From the NCBI GenBank assembly GCA_019671005.1, contig CM033726.1:19527608-19591607 (forward strand): a DNA stretch of 64,000 bases. The letters are read 5' to 3'. Positions within the stretch are counted from its first letter, which is position 1. The number at the start of each line of letters is the position of its first letter. The translations under genes were made by a program, and so were the position numbers. A model generated the notes under the pieces. It was not told the origin of the DNA, searched no databases, and saw only the letters and a program-made list of their open reading frames with translations. Below, piece after piece: positions 34,906 through 45,857 of the stretch. This stretch comes from Hibiscus mutabilis (lineage: Eukaryota > Streptophyta > Magnoliopsida > Malvales > Malvaceae).

Positions 34906-37014
34906 AATGACAGATTTTTCTCTAGTTTTAATCAATTTTAACCCATCAAATGAAGTCCAAATGCAATGAAATTTTACCAGTGAGTTACTAATAGCCATTT
35001 ATAATAGCATGCAAAATCTCAAGGCATTTTGAATCCATTTACCTAGTTTTCCACTTTTTAGCCCAATGTGCATGTTTTAACCCCTTTTTGCCATTACCAA
35101 AAGTCCATTATAGACATTTTAAACATACTACCATCACATATATCATACATGTATAAAAAAGGCTAAAAGGGACTTATACAACCATTATGCCACCATCCTA
35201 GGAGTACGTAGAATAGGTATATATTCTAATAACCTTTGGTGATTTGCCAAAAACCTTCAAAAGCTTATCCAATCTCCAACTCAATCTTGCTTAACCTGAA
35301 AATGCATGAAGATGAATGCATTAGGCACACTTTTCCTGGTGAGGTAGCCATAAACAATGTTAATAATCAATATGCATTCAAATGCATGTTTCATCAATAA
35401 TCCAATGGTAATATGTAATGTCCAATGGCAATGCATCAATGTCTCATTTCAATGTATCAATGTTCAATACTTATGATCGATAACAATGCAACAACAGTCA
35501 ATGATTACTTATCAATATTCAATGTCAATAATTCTTTAGTTCAATATTAACCCTTGGATCGACTCAAGATAGTGGATACACAGATTTCTACGCCTCGCCA
35601 AGTTAATAAAGGTCTAGTCCTTCCTCCTCGCCAATTGACCAACACGGCATCCCTCTGCCTCTCCAATATAAAGGTCGTAGCCCAAGGACCGTAGTCCACC
35701 CATACCAATGAGCTCATGAATCCTATAGCATGCCAATTGTATCCAATGTCCACTCGAATCCCAGGTCCGGTAATTTAGGCCAATATTTAATACATTATCA
35801 ATGTCAATAAGTTCAATGATCTGATAACAATAAATTGACCCTTAGGTCCATTCAATGATCCGGTGAGTCCAATAACAATATCAATGAGTTCAATGATTCA
35901 ATAGCAATGATCAATACCAATAGCAATATTTCAATAATCAATGTCCAATGATCAATGACATTATTCAATATTCAGTGACAATGATCGATACTCAATGTTT
36001 CAATAATTCAATAAGGAAGCTTACCGAAGCTTACCAATACACCTTCCAAATGGTTCAATGCAATAACCTTACTATTAATGTTAGCAATAATATATTCATT
36101 GAAAATGAAATTGGGAAAGGCACCTAGCCTAGTCCCGAGATTCTGACTACACTCACCTCAAAATCTGAAGCTACTACGACTCTCGGATGGCAATCCCCTT
36201 GCACTTAGCTTTCGATGGAGATGATGGCCTTTCCTCCAACACTTGAGCTAGGCAAAAATTTGGGGAAATAGTTAGAATCGAAACTGTTGATTAAAGGTCG
36301 ATATTTAAGCTTATCAAAGCTTGTAGACAATATTATTATCATGGATTAAAGCTTTTACAACATGGGTATAACTTTGGTTTTCAAGACTTTAATCTTGAAA
36401 TTAAACTTCAATGACCCATGGAATCGATAAATTGATTGGAGGATTAAACACAAGACAACAATGGTGGTGGTAGCTTATTTAGTTAGATGGAGAAGGTGAA
36501 GAGATTTGGGAGCTTTATCTCAGTTTGAGGAAAACACTATCTTTCCTTCTCTATTTTCCTTATAGCCGAATGGCTTACCCCTTATAATAGTTGCCTCCCA
36601 AGCTACCAATCAAATGGTTTCCTAGCTTGGGAGGAAACCTATTAATTAACACTAATAATTTCAATCTTTTTCCCAAATCAATTGTCATCTTTTATGAAAA
36701 TAGCCACCATCTTCACGTGAATTAGACTAAGCAAGGAGGTGACTCACACCTCTAATTGGTATAATTACAAGAGTGGTCCCTCAACTTTCCAAGGTTTGTA
36801 CTTTTACCCCTAAGCTTCCAATTTTTACAATTTAGTCACTAAATGACTTTAATTCTTTCCAACAAGATCCAAGATCAATAATTAGACTCAATTGAAGTTC
36901 ATTACAATGCAATTAAGTACAAAATTAGAATTATTAAAATGATTTGACCATTTCGATACAAAATTTTCGATCACCGGAACCTAATTCTGACTAGACCAAT
37001 TTCGGGGTTTTACA

Positions 37015-37029
37015 ACTCTCCCCCCTTAT
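37015..37029 (-). promoter_or_regulatory. Polypurine tract of C (inverted)
   Basis: ATAAGGGGGGAGAGT on the - strand abuts the TGTAAAAC start of the C LTR. It is similar to D's tract at 45844-45857. Confidence 0.85.
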
Positions 37030-37197
37030 GAAAAATTTTTCCTCAAATTTTTATCCGAACTGAAGAGATGAGGGTACTGCTTCATCGTCTCTTCCGGTTC
37101 CCAAGTGGCTTCTTCCACTGAATGGCTCCTCTAGAGTACTTTGACTAAAGGCACGGATTTATTGCGAAGCCTTGACTTCTCTCACCAGAATCTGCAC
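37030..37197 (-). pseudogene. Chromodomain end of C integrase, displaced by the inversion
   Basis: On the - strand it reads QILVREVK, then, after a stop/shift, RNKSVPLVKVLW and EEATWEPEETMKQYPHLF, the C-terminal chromodomain of chromovirus integrases (binding of heterochromatin marks). It continues the frame that stops at 30604. The D element has the homologous part at 45650-45830. Confidence 0.88.
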
Positions 37198-37539
37198 ATA
37201 TATTTATTTTTTGTCATTTAAATTATAAAAATTATAAAATGTTCATTAAATTTTTTGATATATTATAAAATGTTCATTAAACTTTTATCAAATTAGTATA
37301 AAATGAAAGTTTAGTGACTAAAAAGGTCATTTTACCATAATTTAGAGACCAATTGTGTAATATACCCAAAATTTTATAACAAATTTTGGTTAATGCGAAA
37401 ATTGATCGAATTAACTGAAATAATTTTGGTTCGGTTAATTCAGTTCGGTTAACGGTTAAAGTTTTAAAATTTTCAGTTAATTCAGTTATGGTTAATTCGG
37501 TTCGGCCACCAACCAAATTAACCGAATGCACATCCCTAC
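37198..37539 (+). mobile_element. MITE M1, second part
   Basis: Direct match to 51338-51670: TATAAAATGTTCATTAAA, AAAAAGGTCATTTTACCATA, GGTTATTTCGG-like repeats and the terminal AACCGAATGCACATCCCTAC. Together with 30605-30787 it forms a full M of about 525 bp. It ends exactly at the first base of the D LTR. Confidence 0.88.
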
Positions 37540-39264
37540 TATAATGCCCCAGTTTTGGGCTTAGATGTTTTAAAGGTTGGTTCGGAGGTTTGGTGGACTG
37601 GTATTAGAGTTTCGGGTCAATTTTGGGATTAAACTGGTTTAAATATTTTTGAAGGTGATAAAATTTAGAGAAAATATTCAAAAATCATTATTAATTATAT
37701 TAAGGATAATGGTGAAATCAATTTTGGAAAATAAGATTTGGAAATTGGACATTTTGGCTGGTGACCAAAATGCAAGTTTTGAAAACTACTTTTTAAGGTG
37801 ACTAAAATGAAAAGTTTCAAATTCTTAGAATCTTTAAGGGGCTAATTTACCAAGTTTTTCAGATTATTTCTCCCTTAATGAAAGATATTTAATATGTGTT
37901 TTAAAGTTATAAAAATGGATTTCAGTTAAAAAGTTAGTTAATCTTTTTAAAGAAAATTCACGTAACTTTTCTCTCAACTTTTTCTCTCCATTCTCTACTC
38001 AGACTCAAGTTTTCATCAAAATCCAGAGGTGAGAAGTCTTTTAACTTGTATTTATGATTTGTGATTGATTAATTAATATTGTTTTTACAAAATCTCATCT
38101 AAATCTTGTGTTTTCTTAGTTTTTATCAAACAAATTGAGGGAGAAATCTCACAATAGGGTAAGTTCTGTGATCTCCTCTATTTTATGGTTCTTTACTGAA
38201 ATTCCCAAGTATTTGATCCTTGATTTATGAATTGTAAACTGATTTTAATGTTTTATCAATGTTTAATTGGTTAATTGGGTAAAATTGATGAAACAAGGTA
38301 ATTTTCAAAGTGGGTCTGATTTCCAATGTTTAAAGATTGATGTAATACATATTTTGGATGTATTATGATATTGTTAAGTTGTTTTTAACAATAAAATCAC
38401 GAAACTCTTGGATCTCTAATTGTTTAGGTTGTTAGATTTGAGTTTTTGTGATGATATTCGAGTTTAATCTTTACTGGAAGTAAAAGGACGCTGGGAAAGG
38501 GTTTTTGGATGTTAATTGATGTTGATTAATGGGTTGAATCGTTGTTTTATGGCTGGGTTAAGTTTCGGAAACATTTGATGATGATTTCAGTTTGTTTCGG
38601 ATGGTTTTTTGGCAGGCAACCTGAGAGTTGCGGGGTTTTGTTTTGAGGCAGTGGTTTGAATGCATAATTATGCATTTATCCTCTGGTTTTATGTGTTTAA
38701 AACTGGGGATAATCAAGGCGTCGAAGCTTGACATTGTTTTGTTGCTTGTCGGGAGCTTGTTTCGCGTGGGCAAGAAAGGTGAAGCGTATCGGTGAGTGGA
38801 AACTGGTTTTAAATGCTTTACAAAGGTTTGTAAAGGTTGTTGGGAGTTTAGGGTAAGCTTGAGACACTTACCTAAGCTCGGAAGTAAGTTTCCCTTATTT
38901 TGCTCTTGAATATCGGCTTGGATATGAGCATGTTGTTTTCATGTTTTGGTAATAAATATGGCATGATTTACTTATTGGAAATGCATGATTTTGAGTACAT
39001 ATGCAGGGGTTTGAAAGTATATTAAATGCTAATGAGCATTGGTTTTCATTCCGATTGGGAATGGTGTTATTGCTTTGGCAATGAGATTTGTATATGTGGT
39101 GTTTTGCATAATGCATTGCAAAACAGAAAGTAAATGGTTTTGGTAAATGATATATTGGCTATGTAACAAGGTGAGAAAACAATCGAATATAGTTGGCATG
39201 CCGTAGGATTAAAAGTGCACTATAAAATATAAACAAAATCGATCATGGCCATGGGTCCTTGAGG

Positions 39265-39495
39265 TATGGCGGTTTAACAAGGCCACTCGGACTGTTGGGG
39301 ACCTCATTTGGGGCATGCGGTTTAACTAGGCAACCCAAATTGATGGTGATCTTGCGGATTAACTAGGCAAGATCGGTACACTTATGGTTTAACTAGGCAA
39401 TGGTGGAATCTTACGGTTTAACAAGGTGAGGGTGTCAAATCTTGCATTTTAACTAGGCAAGGTTTGGGATATCATGCTGTTTAACTAGGCATGGT
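39265..39495 (+). repeat. Short tandem repeats (GGTTTAACTAGGCAAGG type) in D LTR1
   Basis: Seven copies of a TTTAACTAGGC-like core near 39271, 39321, 39355, 39387, 39416, 39447 and 39478, spaced 29-50 bp. Each is preceded by a CTTGCGG/CTTACGG-like word. The same array is in LTR2 (47515-47745). Confidence 0.85.
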
Positions 39496-40333
39496 ATGAG
39501 AGATCTGTGTATCTGGTATGTATAGGATAGAGGTAGTCTATCTGGGTCACTATAAATGCCAATATATGTGAAAGTTCATGTGTTGAACCTATTTTATAAT
39601 GCTTTGGGATTTAAGCATGGTTTGTTTATAATGCTTTGGGATTTAAGCATGGAATGTATATGATGTTGCATAAAGGTTGTTATGCTTTGATTCGATTGGA
39701 ATCATGGAAAATTCTTTGGTTGTAAACATGTTTTTGGAAAACAAGCTTATGGTTTTCAAATGGTTTTAATGCATCATTGTTGTATGAGCATCCTCACTAA
39801 CGCTCTCTTTTTCCTAATTATGCAGAGCATTAAGGTTTGGAGGCAACAAGAGGCAGGCTAAGTGATCTAAGGACATTTACAAGTTTGAGTATGAACTCGG
39901 TTTATATTTCGGTTAATAAGGTTTGGGGGCAGAAAGAGGCAAGGCAAGGTTTTTGAGGACGGTTTGATGTTGCCAAGTTTGATGTTAATCCTTGCTTATA
40001 GTCGTGGATGGATGGTTGTTTAGGTATGCATCTAGAGCTCCCTTGGTGTTTGCCAAGTTGTGTTGGTTTGAACATGTTTAATATGTTGTGTTGGTTGTGT
40101 TGGCATGTTGCTTATGCTGAGAATGGTCTATTTGTGCATTTTAGTATGTTTGGCAAAGTGGTTTAGGAAGCATGCCTCTAGAGTGATCTTTTGGAAACAT
40201 GAGTTTGAATTGGTTGTTTAACCTTGGCATAAATGTGAGCTTAGATATTTATGGTTGTTTGTATGCATGTGTGCAGCTTTCTAGGACCCAAATGCATCAA
40301 GATTCGAGTGAAAAACCAGTTAAATGTGACATT

Positions 40334-40602
40334 ACAGGCTTAGGCGTACCGATACGCGGGGGACTGTATCGGTATGGCTAGGAAATTTTAGGCTGGGTGT
40401 TTTGGTACAGATGTAGGCGTTTCGATATGCTTTGTGGCTACTGGAATCTCACCTTTTTGGAACGAGCCCGCATACTGAAACACTAGATGACCGTATCAGT
40501 ACGGTGTTTTAAGAAATTAAATAAGATTTTTTGTATTCGAAAAAGCGTACCGGTACGGTGCTTGGTGTACAGAAATGAGTTGCAATACCATACCGATACG
40601 GA
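40334..40602. repeat. Cluster of CGTACCGATACG-like motifs in D LTR1
   Basis: Copies include GCGTACCGATACGCG (40335), TGTATCGGTATGG (40363), CCGTATCAGTACGG (40491), GCGTACCGGTACGG (40546) and CATACCGATACGG (40589). The cluster is repeated in LTR2 at 48640-48920. Confidence 0.75.
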
Positions 40603-41034
40603 GGCAGTTACTTTTGTTAATGTCATGGAAAGGCAGTTTTGGTTTATTTCGTTTTAGTCCCTGGATCTTGTTTTATCAATTGAATAAGCATGGATGATCG
40701 TATTAAGCTGATTTTTGACATGTAAGCATGAAATATATTTAATTAAAGGTTGGAAACTTGAGATTGAGAAAAAGTCCTTGTATATTGTTGAAATTGCAAT
40801 TTAGTCCCTAAATTGCATTTGTGTCTAATTGGATATTGTTTCGATGCCCGATTGAGATGAGTTCTCACTTGTGAACAATATGTACATGTAGGAAAGTAAT
40901 AATACATCTAGACAAGATAAAAGAAAAAAATGGCCATGTTTTAGGCTTTATCTTCCCGGTTTACTTTGGTAAACCTAATGTAGCCTGCTTAGTTGGGTCC
41001 TGCGACTAGGCCGGGTCAAGGGGGTTACATTTGG

Positions 41035-41053
41035 TGGTATCAGAGCCAGGTTT
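41035..41053 (+). promoter_or_regulatory. Primer binding site of D, tRNA-iMet type
   Basis: TGGTATCAGAGCCAGGTTT, a 19-base match to the complement of plant initiator tRNA-Met as I know it, five bases after the LTR end. Confidence 0.93.
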
Positions 41054-41265
41054 GCAAAAAGTTAGGATGTTGTTGTTTGACTAGTTGATGTTGTTTGAAC
41101 TGCACGGTGATTATGTATATGTACAATGATTGTTTAATATCCTGTTAGGGTATGAATGGGGAACACATTGCCTATTATCGAGGTTTTAAAATGCGTTTTA
41201 AAGTTGACATGGATCCTTTGCCTGATGCTAGCCTAACTTTAATGTGTTTTGATACTTTTGATAGC

Positions 41266-42386
41266 ATGGCTCGATGTGAGACATGATTGATTCCTAATAC
41301 TGTCGGGGTTGGACAGAATAACGAAATATAAGAGAATCCTCCTCATATTTTACCTCATTCTCCTCCGATGGTTACTCCAATTAACGTCAGGGCGGGTGAA
41401 GTACCCTAGGTTCATCGAGTACCTGTATATGGTGATTTGACTCCGTTAGTTCAAGTAATAATGGGAGCTTTCCAAGTAACGATGGATGGAGTGCAGGTAC
41501 AAGAATCGATGCCTGCTGTGGTGGAAAATCAAGGTTTACCCTTGGAGCGTCTTAGAAGTTTGGGAGGTGAGGAATTATAGGGTTTGAGCCCCGAGGAAGC
41601 CGAGGGTTGGCTGGAAAAGATGATTCGTATCTTGAATTAGATGGGATGAAATAGGAACGCATGTTGGGTTGCACTGTATCATTGCTACAAGGTGATGCAT
41701 ATCATTGGTGGGTGACCACAATTACTGCCGTTTCCTGAGGCAGATATTACTTAGGAGTTCTTTCGGAGAGATTTCAAGAGAAAATATCTTGGCACCCAGT
41801 ATTTGGATATGAGAAAGCGTGAGTTTATGTCGCTGACACAGGGTGGCATGTTTGTTGTCGAGTATGAGGTGAAGTTTGTCTGGTTGAGTCAATATGCTCT
41901 GGAGTTAGTCCCAGATGATCAGTAGAGATGTGATAGGTTCTGTTATGGTATTGTTAAGGACATTAAGACGTATCTCTTGGCTGCAGATTACACAGATTTT
42001 GATGTATTGGTCAACTGGGCCAAGGATATCAAGCAGTTCTTGGGTGTACCAGTTCAGGCTGGGGGTGTGAGCTTGGGTAAGAGAATGGATGACTCTAGCT
42101 ATTCTAGGAGGCATAATAGGAAGTTGGGGGATAAGAGACATAGGTCAGATCACAGGCGTGGTGGAAGAGTTGGCCAAGGTGCTTAGGGAGCTCGTGTTGT
42201 AGCGAAGTGTGAGTGATGCGGTAGGCACCGCACGGGTACGTGCTGGGGTAATGCTAGAGGTTATTGGATTTTTGGATTGTCAGATCATTTGAAGCGTGAT
42301 TGTCCTCGATTTGCGAGGGATGCACCGGAACATGTTACTGCACCTGCATGGGTAATTTTTAGAGGCGTGAGGATGGTCAGAGGGTT
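41266..42386 (+). pseudogene. Gag of D, first copy
   Basis: Begins at the ATG at 41266. Landmarks: NQGLPLERLRSLGGEE, FKRKYLGTQYLDMRKREF (capsid), a Lys/Arg-rich stretch near 42090-42180, a finger C-x2-C-G-R-H-R-T-G-T-C near 42210-42245 with a stop replacing one residue, and DHLKRDCPR near 42290. Stops are frequent and mostly TAG; two can be paired with intact codons in the second copy (41578 TAG against CAG at 49889; 41752 TAG against TGG at 50063). It is a non-functional capsid/nucleocapsid gene. Confidence 0.85.
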
Positions 42387-42839
42387 ATGGCTCATGCTGC
42401 AGCAGTGAGACTGGAGGATGGCAGACCGATTCAGGTTTTTGCTCATCACGAGGGTCGTAATGAAACGAATGTGATCGCAGGTACCTTTACCTTGCAATCC
42501 TTGTCATTGTTATCTTTGATTGATTGGGGGTCTACTCATTCATATATCTTGGGTGAACATGTACCTCTGTTAAATGTTCCTGTTGAGATCCTTGACGATG
42601 GCATGTTAGTAACTAGTTCCTTTGGTGAGACGATTACTACTAGGAAGTCGTATATGCGGTGTCCTTTAGTTATTCAAGGTTATGAGTTTGCCGAGAACCT
42701 AATGGAGTTATCATTCCATGGTTTTGATATCATTCTAAGTATGGATTGGTTGAGTGAGCACAAGGCAGTTGTGGATTGTGAATCCAAAAGGATTTCCTTG
42801 AGGTTGGCCGACGATTATGAAGTTGTGGTGGTTGGCTAG
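42387..42839 (+). pseudogene. Aspartic protease of D, first copy
   Basis: A 150-residue open stretch with active site SLIDWGSTHSYIL (Asp about residue 46), then FDIILSMDWLSEHKAVVD. It is almost a full domain and the catalytic Asp is kept. It ends at a TAG where the second copy has GAG (about 50900). It would mature the Gag-Pol polyprotein. Confidence 0.88.
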
Positions 42840-44489
42840 AATGTAAAGTTCTTGTCTAATGTTGTTTCGGCTACCCAAGCATAAAAAATGATGCAAGGAG
42901 GTTGTCAAGCTTATTTGGCTATTGTAATGAATCTTGTAGCCAAGGGTATTTGAGTACAGGACATTCGAGCTACTTGTGATTTTTTGGAGGCTTTTCCTGA
43001 AGAGTTGTTGGGTTTATCGTTGGATAGAGAGGTAGAGTTTAGTATTGAGTTGTTTGTGGGTACGGTACCAGTGTCCATTGCTCCATATAGAATGGCACCA
43101 AAGGAATTGAATGAGTTGAAGTCACAGCTTCAGGAGTTGTTGGATCATGGGTTCATTCGACCAAGTATTTCTCCTTGGGATGCTCCTATTCTCTTTGTGA
43201 AAAAAAAGGATGGTACGATGCGTATGTGCATTGATTGTTGGCAATTGAATAAGTTAATAGTGAAGAACATGTATCCGTTACCGAGAATTGATGACTTGTT
43301 CGATCAGTTTCATAGAGCAGCGGTGTTTTCCAAGATAGATTTAAGATCAGGGTATTATCAATTGAAGGTTACGAATGAGGATATGTATAAGACCGTGTTT
43401 CGCAGGAGGTATGGGCATTATGAGTTTTTGGTCATGCCTTTTGGGTTGACCAATGCCCCAGCCACGTTCATGGACATGATAAATAGGGTGTTCCATGAGT
43501 ATCATGATTAGTTTATGGTGGTTTTCATAGATGATATTCTCGTGTACTCCCATACCAAGGAGGAACATGATCGGCATTTGCGGAAAGTGTTACAAGTGTT
43601 GAAGAATAATCAATTGTACGCTAAGTTGAGAAAGTACGAGTATTTACTTAGGGAAGTGATGTTCCTTAGTCATGTGGTTTCCACGGAGGGTATTCGTATT
43701 AATCCACAAAAAATTGAGGTTATCCTTAATTAGAAGCAGCCTAAGTTTGTATCAGAGTTGTGTAGTTTTCTTGGGTTGGCTGGCTATTATTACCGTTTTG
43801 TTGAGGGGTTTTCGAGTATTGCAGCACCATTGACAAACTTGTTGCGAAAGAATGTTCCTTATGTGTGGACGGAGAAGAAGTAGCACAATTTTGAGAAATT
43901 AAAAGAGGTTTCGACATATGCTCATGTGTTGATTCAACTAGAATCGGGGAAGGAGTTTGTGGTTTATAGTGATGCCTCGTATGCCAGGTTGGGTTGTGTG
44001 CTAATGCAAGATGGTAAGGTTGTGGCCTATGCATCGAGGCAGTTGAAAGTTCATGAGTGCAACTATCCAACTCATGATTTGGAGCTTGCGGCTGTGGTAT
44101 TCACTTTAAAAATTTGGAGACATTATCTCTATGGTGAGAAATGTGTTGTTTTCACGGACCATAAGAGTTTGAAGTATTTGATATCCCAGAAAGATTTGAA
44201 TCTTAGGCAACATAGATGGTTGGAGTTGCTTAAGGATTACGACTTGACAATTGAGTATCATCTTGGTAAAGCCAATGTGGTTGTGGATGCATTGAGTTGT
44301 AAGGTTGCAGTTAAGCTTAGAGCTATGTTTGCAAGGTTGAGTGTGACACGGGAAGGTGGTTTGTTGGATGAGTTGCAAGTTAAGCCTACGTTGTCACAGT
44401 TGATCAAAGCTAAGCAACCGTACGATAATTCTTTAGTTGAGCATGTTAAAGACATATCGGAGGGTAATCCGATAGATTTTCATTTTTGA
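42840..44489 (+). pseudogene. RT and RNase H of D, first copy
   Basis: RT open piece 42984-43511: ELLGLSLDREVEFSIE, SIAPYRMAPKEL, KIDLRSGYYQLKV (first Asp) and MPFGLTNAPATF. After a TAG at 43509 comes FMVVFIDDILVYSHTKEEH with the intact catalytic Asp pair. Then come connection residues LGLAGYYYRFVEGFSSIAAPL, a stop, and RNase H (43926-44310: YSDASYARLGCVLMQ, ELAAVV, FTDHKSLKYL, KANVVVDALS), all with catalytic residues present. Two or three in-frame stops separate the pieces. This is the best preserved chromovirus RT in the window. Confidence 0.92.
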
Positions 44490-45843
44490 TGATGATGGAG
44501 TTCTATGTTTCAAGGGTCGAATAGTGGTTTCGGATGATTCAGAGTTGAGGCACACTATTTTGACAAAGGCATATTCTAGTTCTTTTGCTATGCATCCCGG
44601 TAGTGTTAAGATGTATCGCGGGTTGAAGGAGGCATACTACTGGGTTGGGCTGAAAAGGATGTGGCTAAGTTTGTTTCGAAGTGCATGGTGTGTCAGGGGG
44701 TCAAGGCTAAACATCAGTTTCCATCTGGGTTGTTGCAACCGTTGAAAATTCCATAGTGGAAATGGGAGAGAATCACCATGGATTTTGTGACGGGGCTGCC
44801 GTTGACACCAGTTAAAAAGGATTCCATTTGGGTGATTGTTGATCGGTTTACGAAGTGTGCGCATTTCTTGCCAGTGCACATGACGGATACCTTGGAAAAA
44901 CTGGCAAACATGTACACTACTGAGATTGTGCGCTTGCACGTGGTACCTAAGTCTATTGTGTCGGATAGAGATCTGAGGTTTATGGCAAGGTTTTGGATAA
45001 GTTTACACCAGGCTTTGGGTTCGAGGTTGAGTTTTAGCACCACGTATCACCCCTAGACGGATGGATAGTCTGAGCGGGTTATCCAAGTTTTGGAGGATAT
45101 CCTGAGGTGTTGTATTATTGAGTTTCAAGGAACCTAGGAAAATCACTTACCTTTAGTTGAGTTTGCATATAACAATAGCTACCAAGCGAGTATACAAATG
45201 GCACCATATGAGGCATTGTATGGTCGGAGGTGTCGTACGCCCTTATATTGGGCTAAGGTAGGGGAAAATCATGTTTCCTTGCCGGGTGTGTTGAAAGACA
45301 CGGATGAAAAGGTAAAGCTTGTGTGCGGTCGCTTGAAAGTAGCTGCGGATCGGCAGAAGTCTTACGCAGATTTGAAGCGTAGGGAAATTGAATATGCGAT
45401 AGGCGATCGTGTATTCTTGAAAGTGTCACCATGGAAAAAGGTAATGAGATTCGAACGTAACGGTAAGCTTAGTCCGAGGATTATTGGACTCTATGAGGTT
45501 ATTGAGCGTGTAGGTCCTGTGGCTTATCGGTTGAGGTTGCCTCTCGAGCTGGACAAAATACATGATGTGTTCCACGTATTTATGTTAGGAGGTATCGATC
45601 GGATTCTTCGCATGTTATGCCTATGGAGCATGTAGAGTTGAGGTTGGATTTATCCTACGATGAAGAACCGGTAGAGATCCTTGATTCAAGTGGTAAAGTT
45701 CTTCGTGGTAAGACGATTGAGCTTGTGAAGGTTTTGTGGCGACACTGAGGTGTTGAGGAAGCCACTTGGGAAAGCAAGGCAGATATAATGGAGAAATTTT
45801 TGCATTTGTTTCCTCTAGGTAATTTCGAGGACAAAATTTATTA
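44490..45843 (+). pseudogene. Integrase with chromodomain of D, first copy
   Basis: His2Cys2 finger (44560-44700, AMHPGSVKMYRGL and CMVCQGVK, crossed by one frame shift). Core 44775-45170: MDFVTGLPL (Asp), VIVDRFTKCAHFLP, SDRDLRF (Asp) and SERVIQV (Glu), with TAG stops at about 45055, 45067 and 45136. C-terminal part 45198-45600: MAPYEALYGRRCRTP, RIIGLYEVIERVG and DKIHDVFHVFML. A further shift leads to the chromodomain (45650-45830): EEPVEILDSSGKVLRGKTI, LVKVLWRH, EEATWESKADIMEKFLHLF. Integrase inserts the cDNA; the chromodomain would guide it to heterochromatin. Confidence 0.9.
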
Positions 45844-45857
45844 AGTGGGGGGAGAGT
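45844..45857 (+). promoter_or_regulatory. Polypurine tract of D
   Basis: AGTGGGGGGAGAGT directly before the TGAAATACC start of LTR2. Confidence 0.9.

Larger units (their letters stand above)
34532..37014 (-). repeat. First 2.48 kb of the 3' LTR of C, inverted
   Basis: On the - strand it begins TGTAAAACCCCGAAATTGG at 37014, next to the PPT, and ends at GTATC (34536-34532) where E inserted. It continues at 61358-61664. It holds a cluster of GTACCGATACG-like words (34532-34905) and CAATG-rich low-complexity DNA (35390-36010). No gene is seen; small ORFs here are chance. Confidence 0.88.
30605..37197. other. Inverted segment, about 6.6 kb
   Basis: Both ends cut known structures: the chromodomain region of C and MITE M1. 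Left junction: C's GAAGAACCGGT runs into reverse-complement MITE sequence TAATATATA. Right junction: C's reverse-complement AGAATCTGCA runs into the MITE's ACATATATTT. Flipping the segment restores the C reading frame across the join, a MITE colinear with M2 (51133-51670), and direct orientation of E's LTRs with a shared GTATC. The breakpoints share only one to three bases, so end joining is more likely than homologous recombination. An assembly error is the alternative. Confidence 0.88.
37540..41029 (+). repeat. LTR1 of D (3490 bp)
   Basis: Starts TATAATGCCCC (the TG changed to TA; LTR2 has TGAAATACC) and ends GGGGGTTACA. It aligns with LTR2 throughout, with scattered substitutions and small indels, clearly more diverged than the B LTR pair. 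Chance ORFs inside are ignored. Confidence 0.9.

Noticed and set aside
35390..36010. CAATG-rich region as microsatellite or gene
   Set aside because: Irregular low-complexity sequence inside C's LTR, without a fixed period or ORF.
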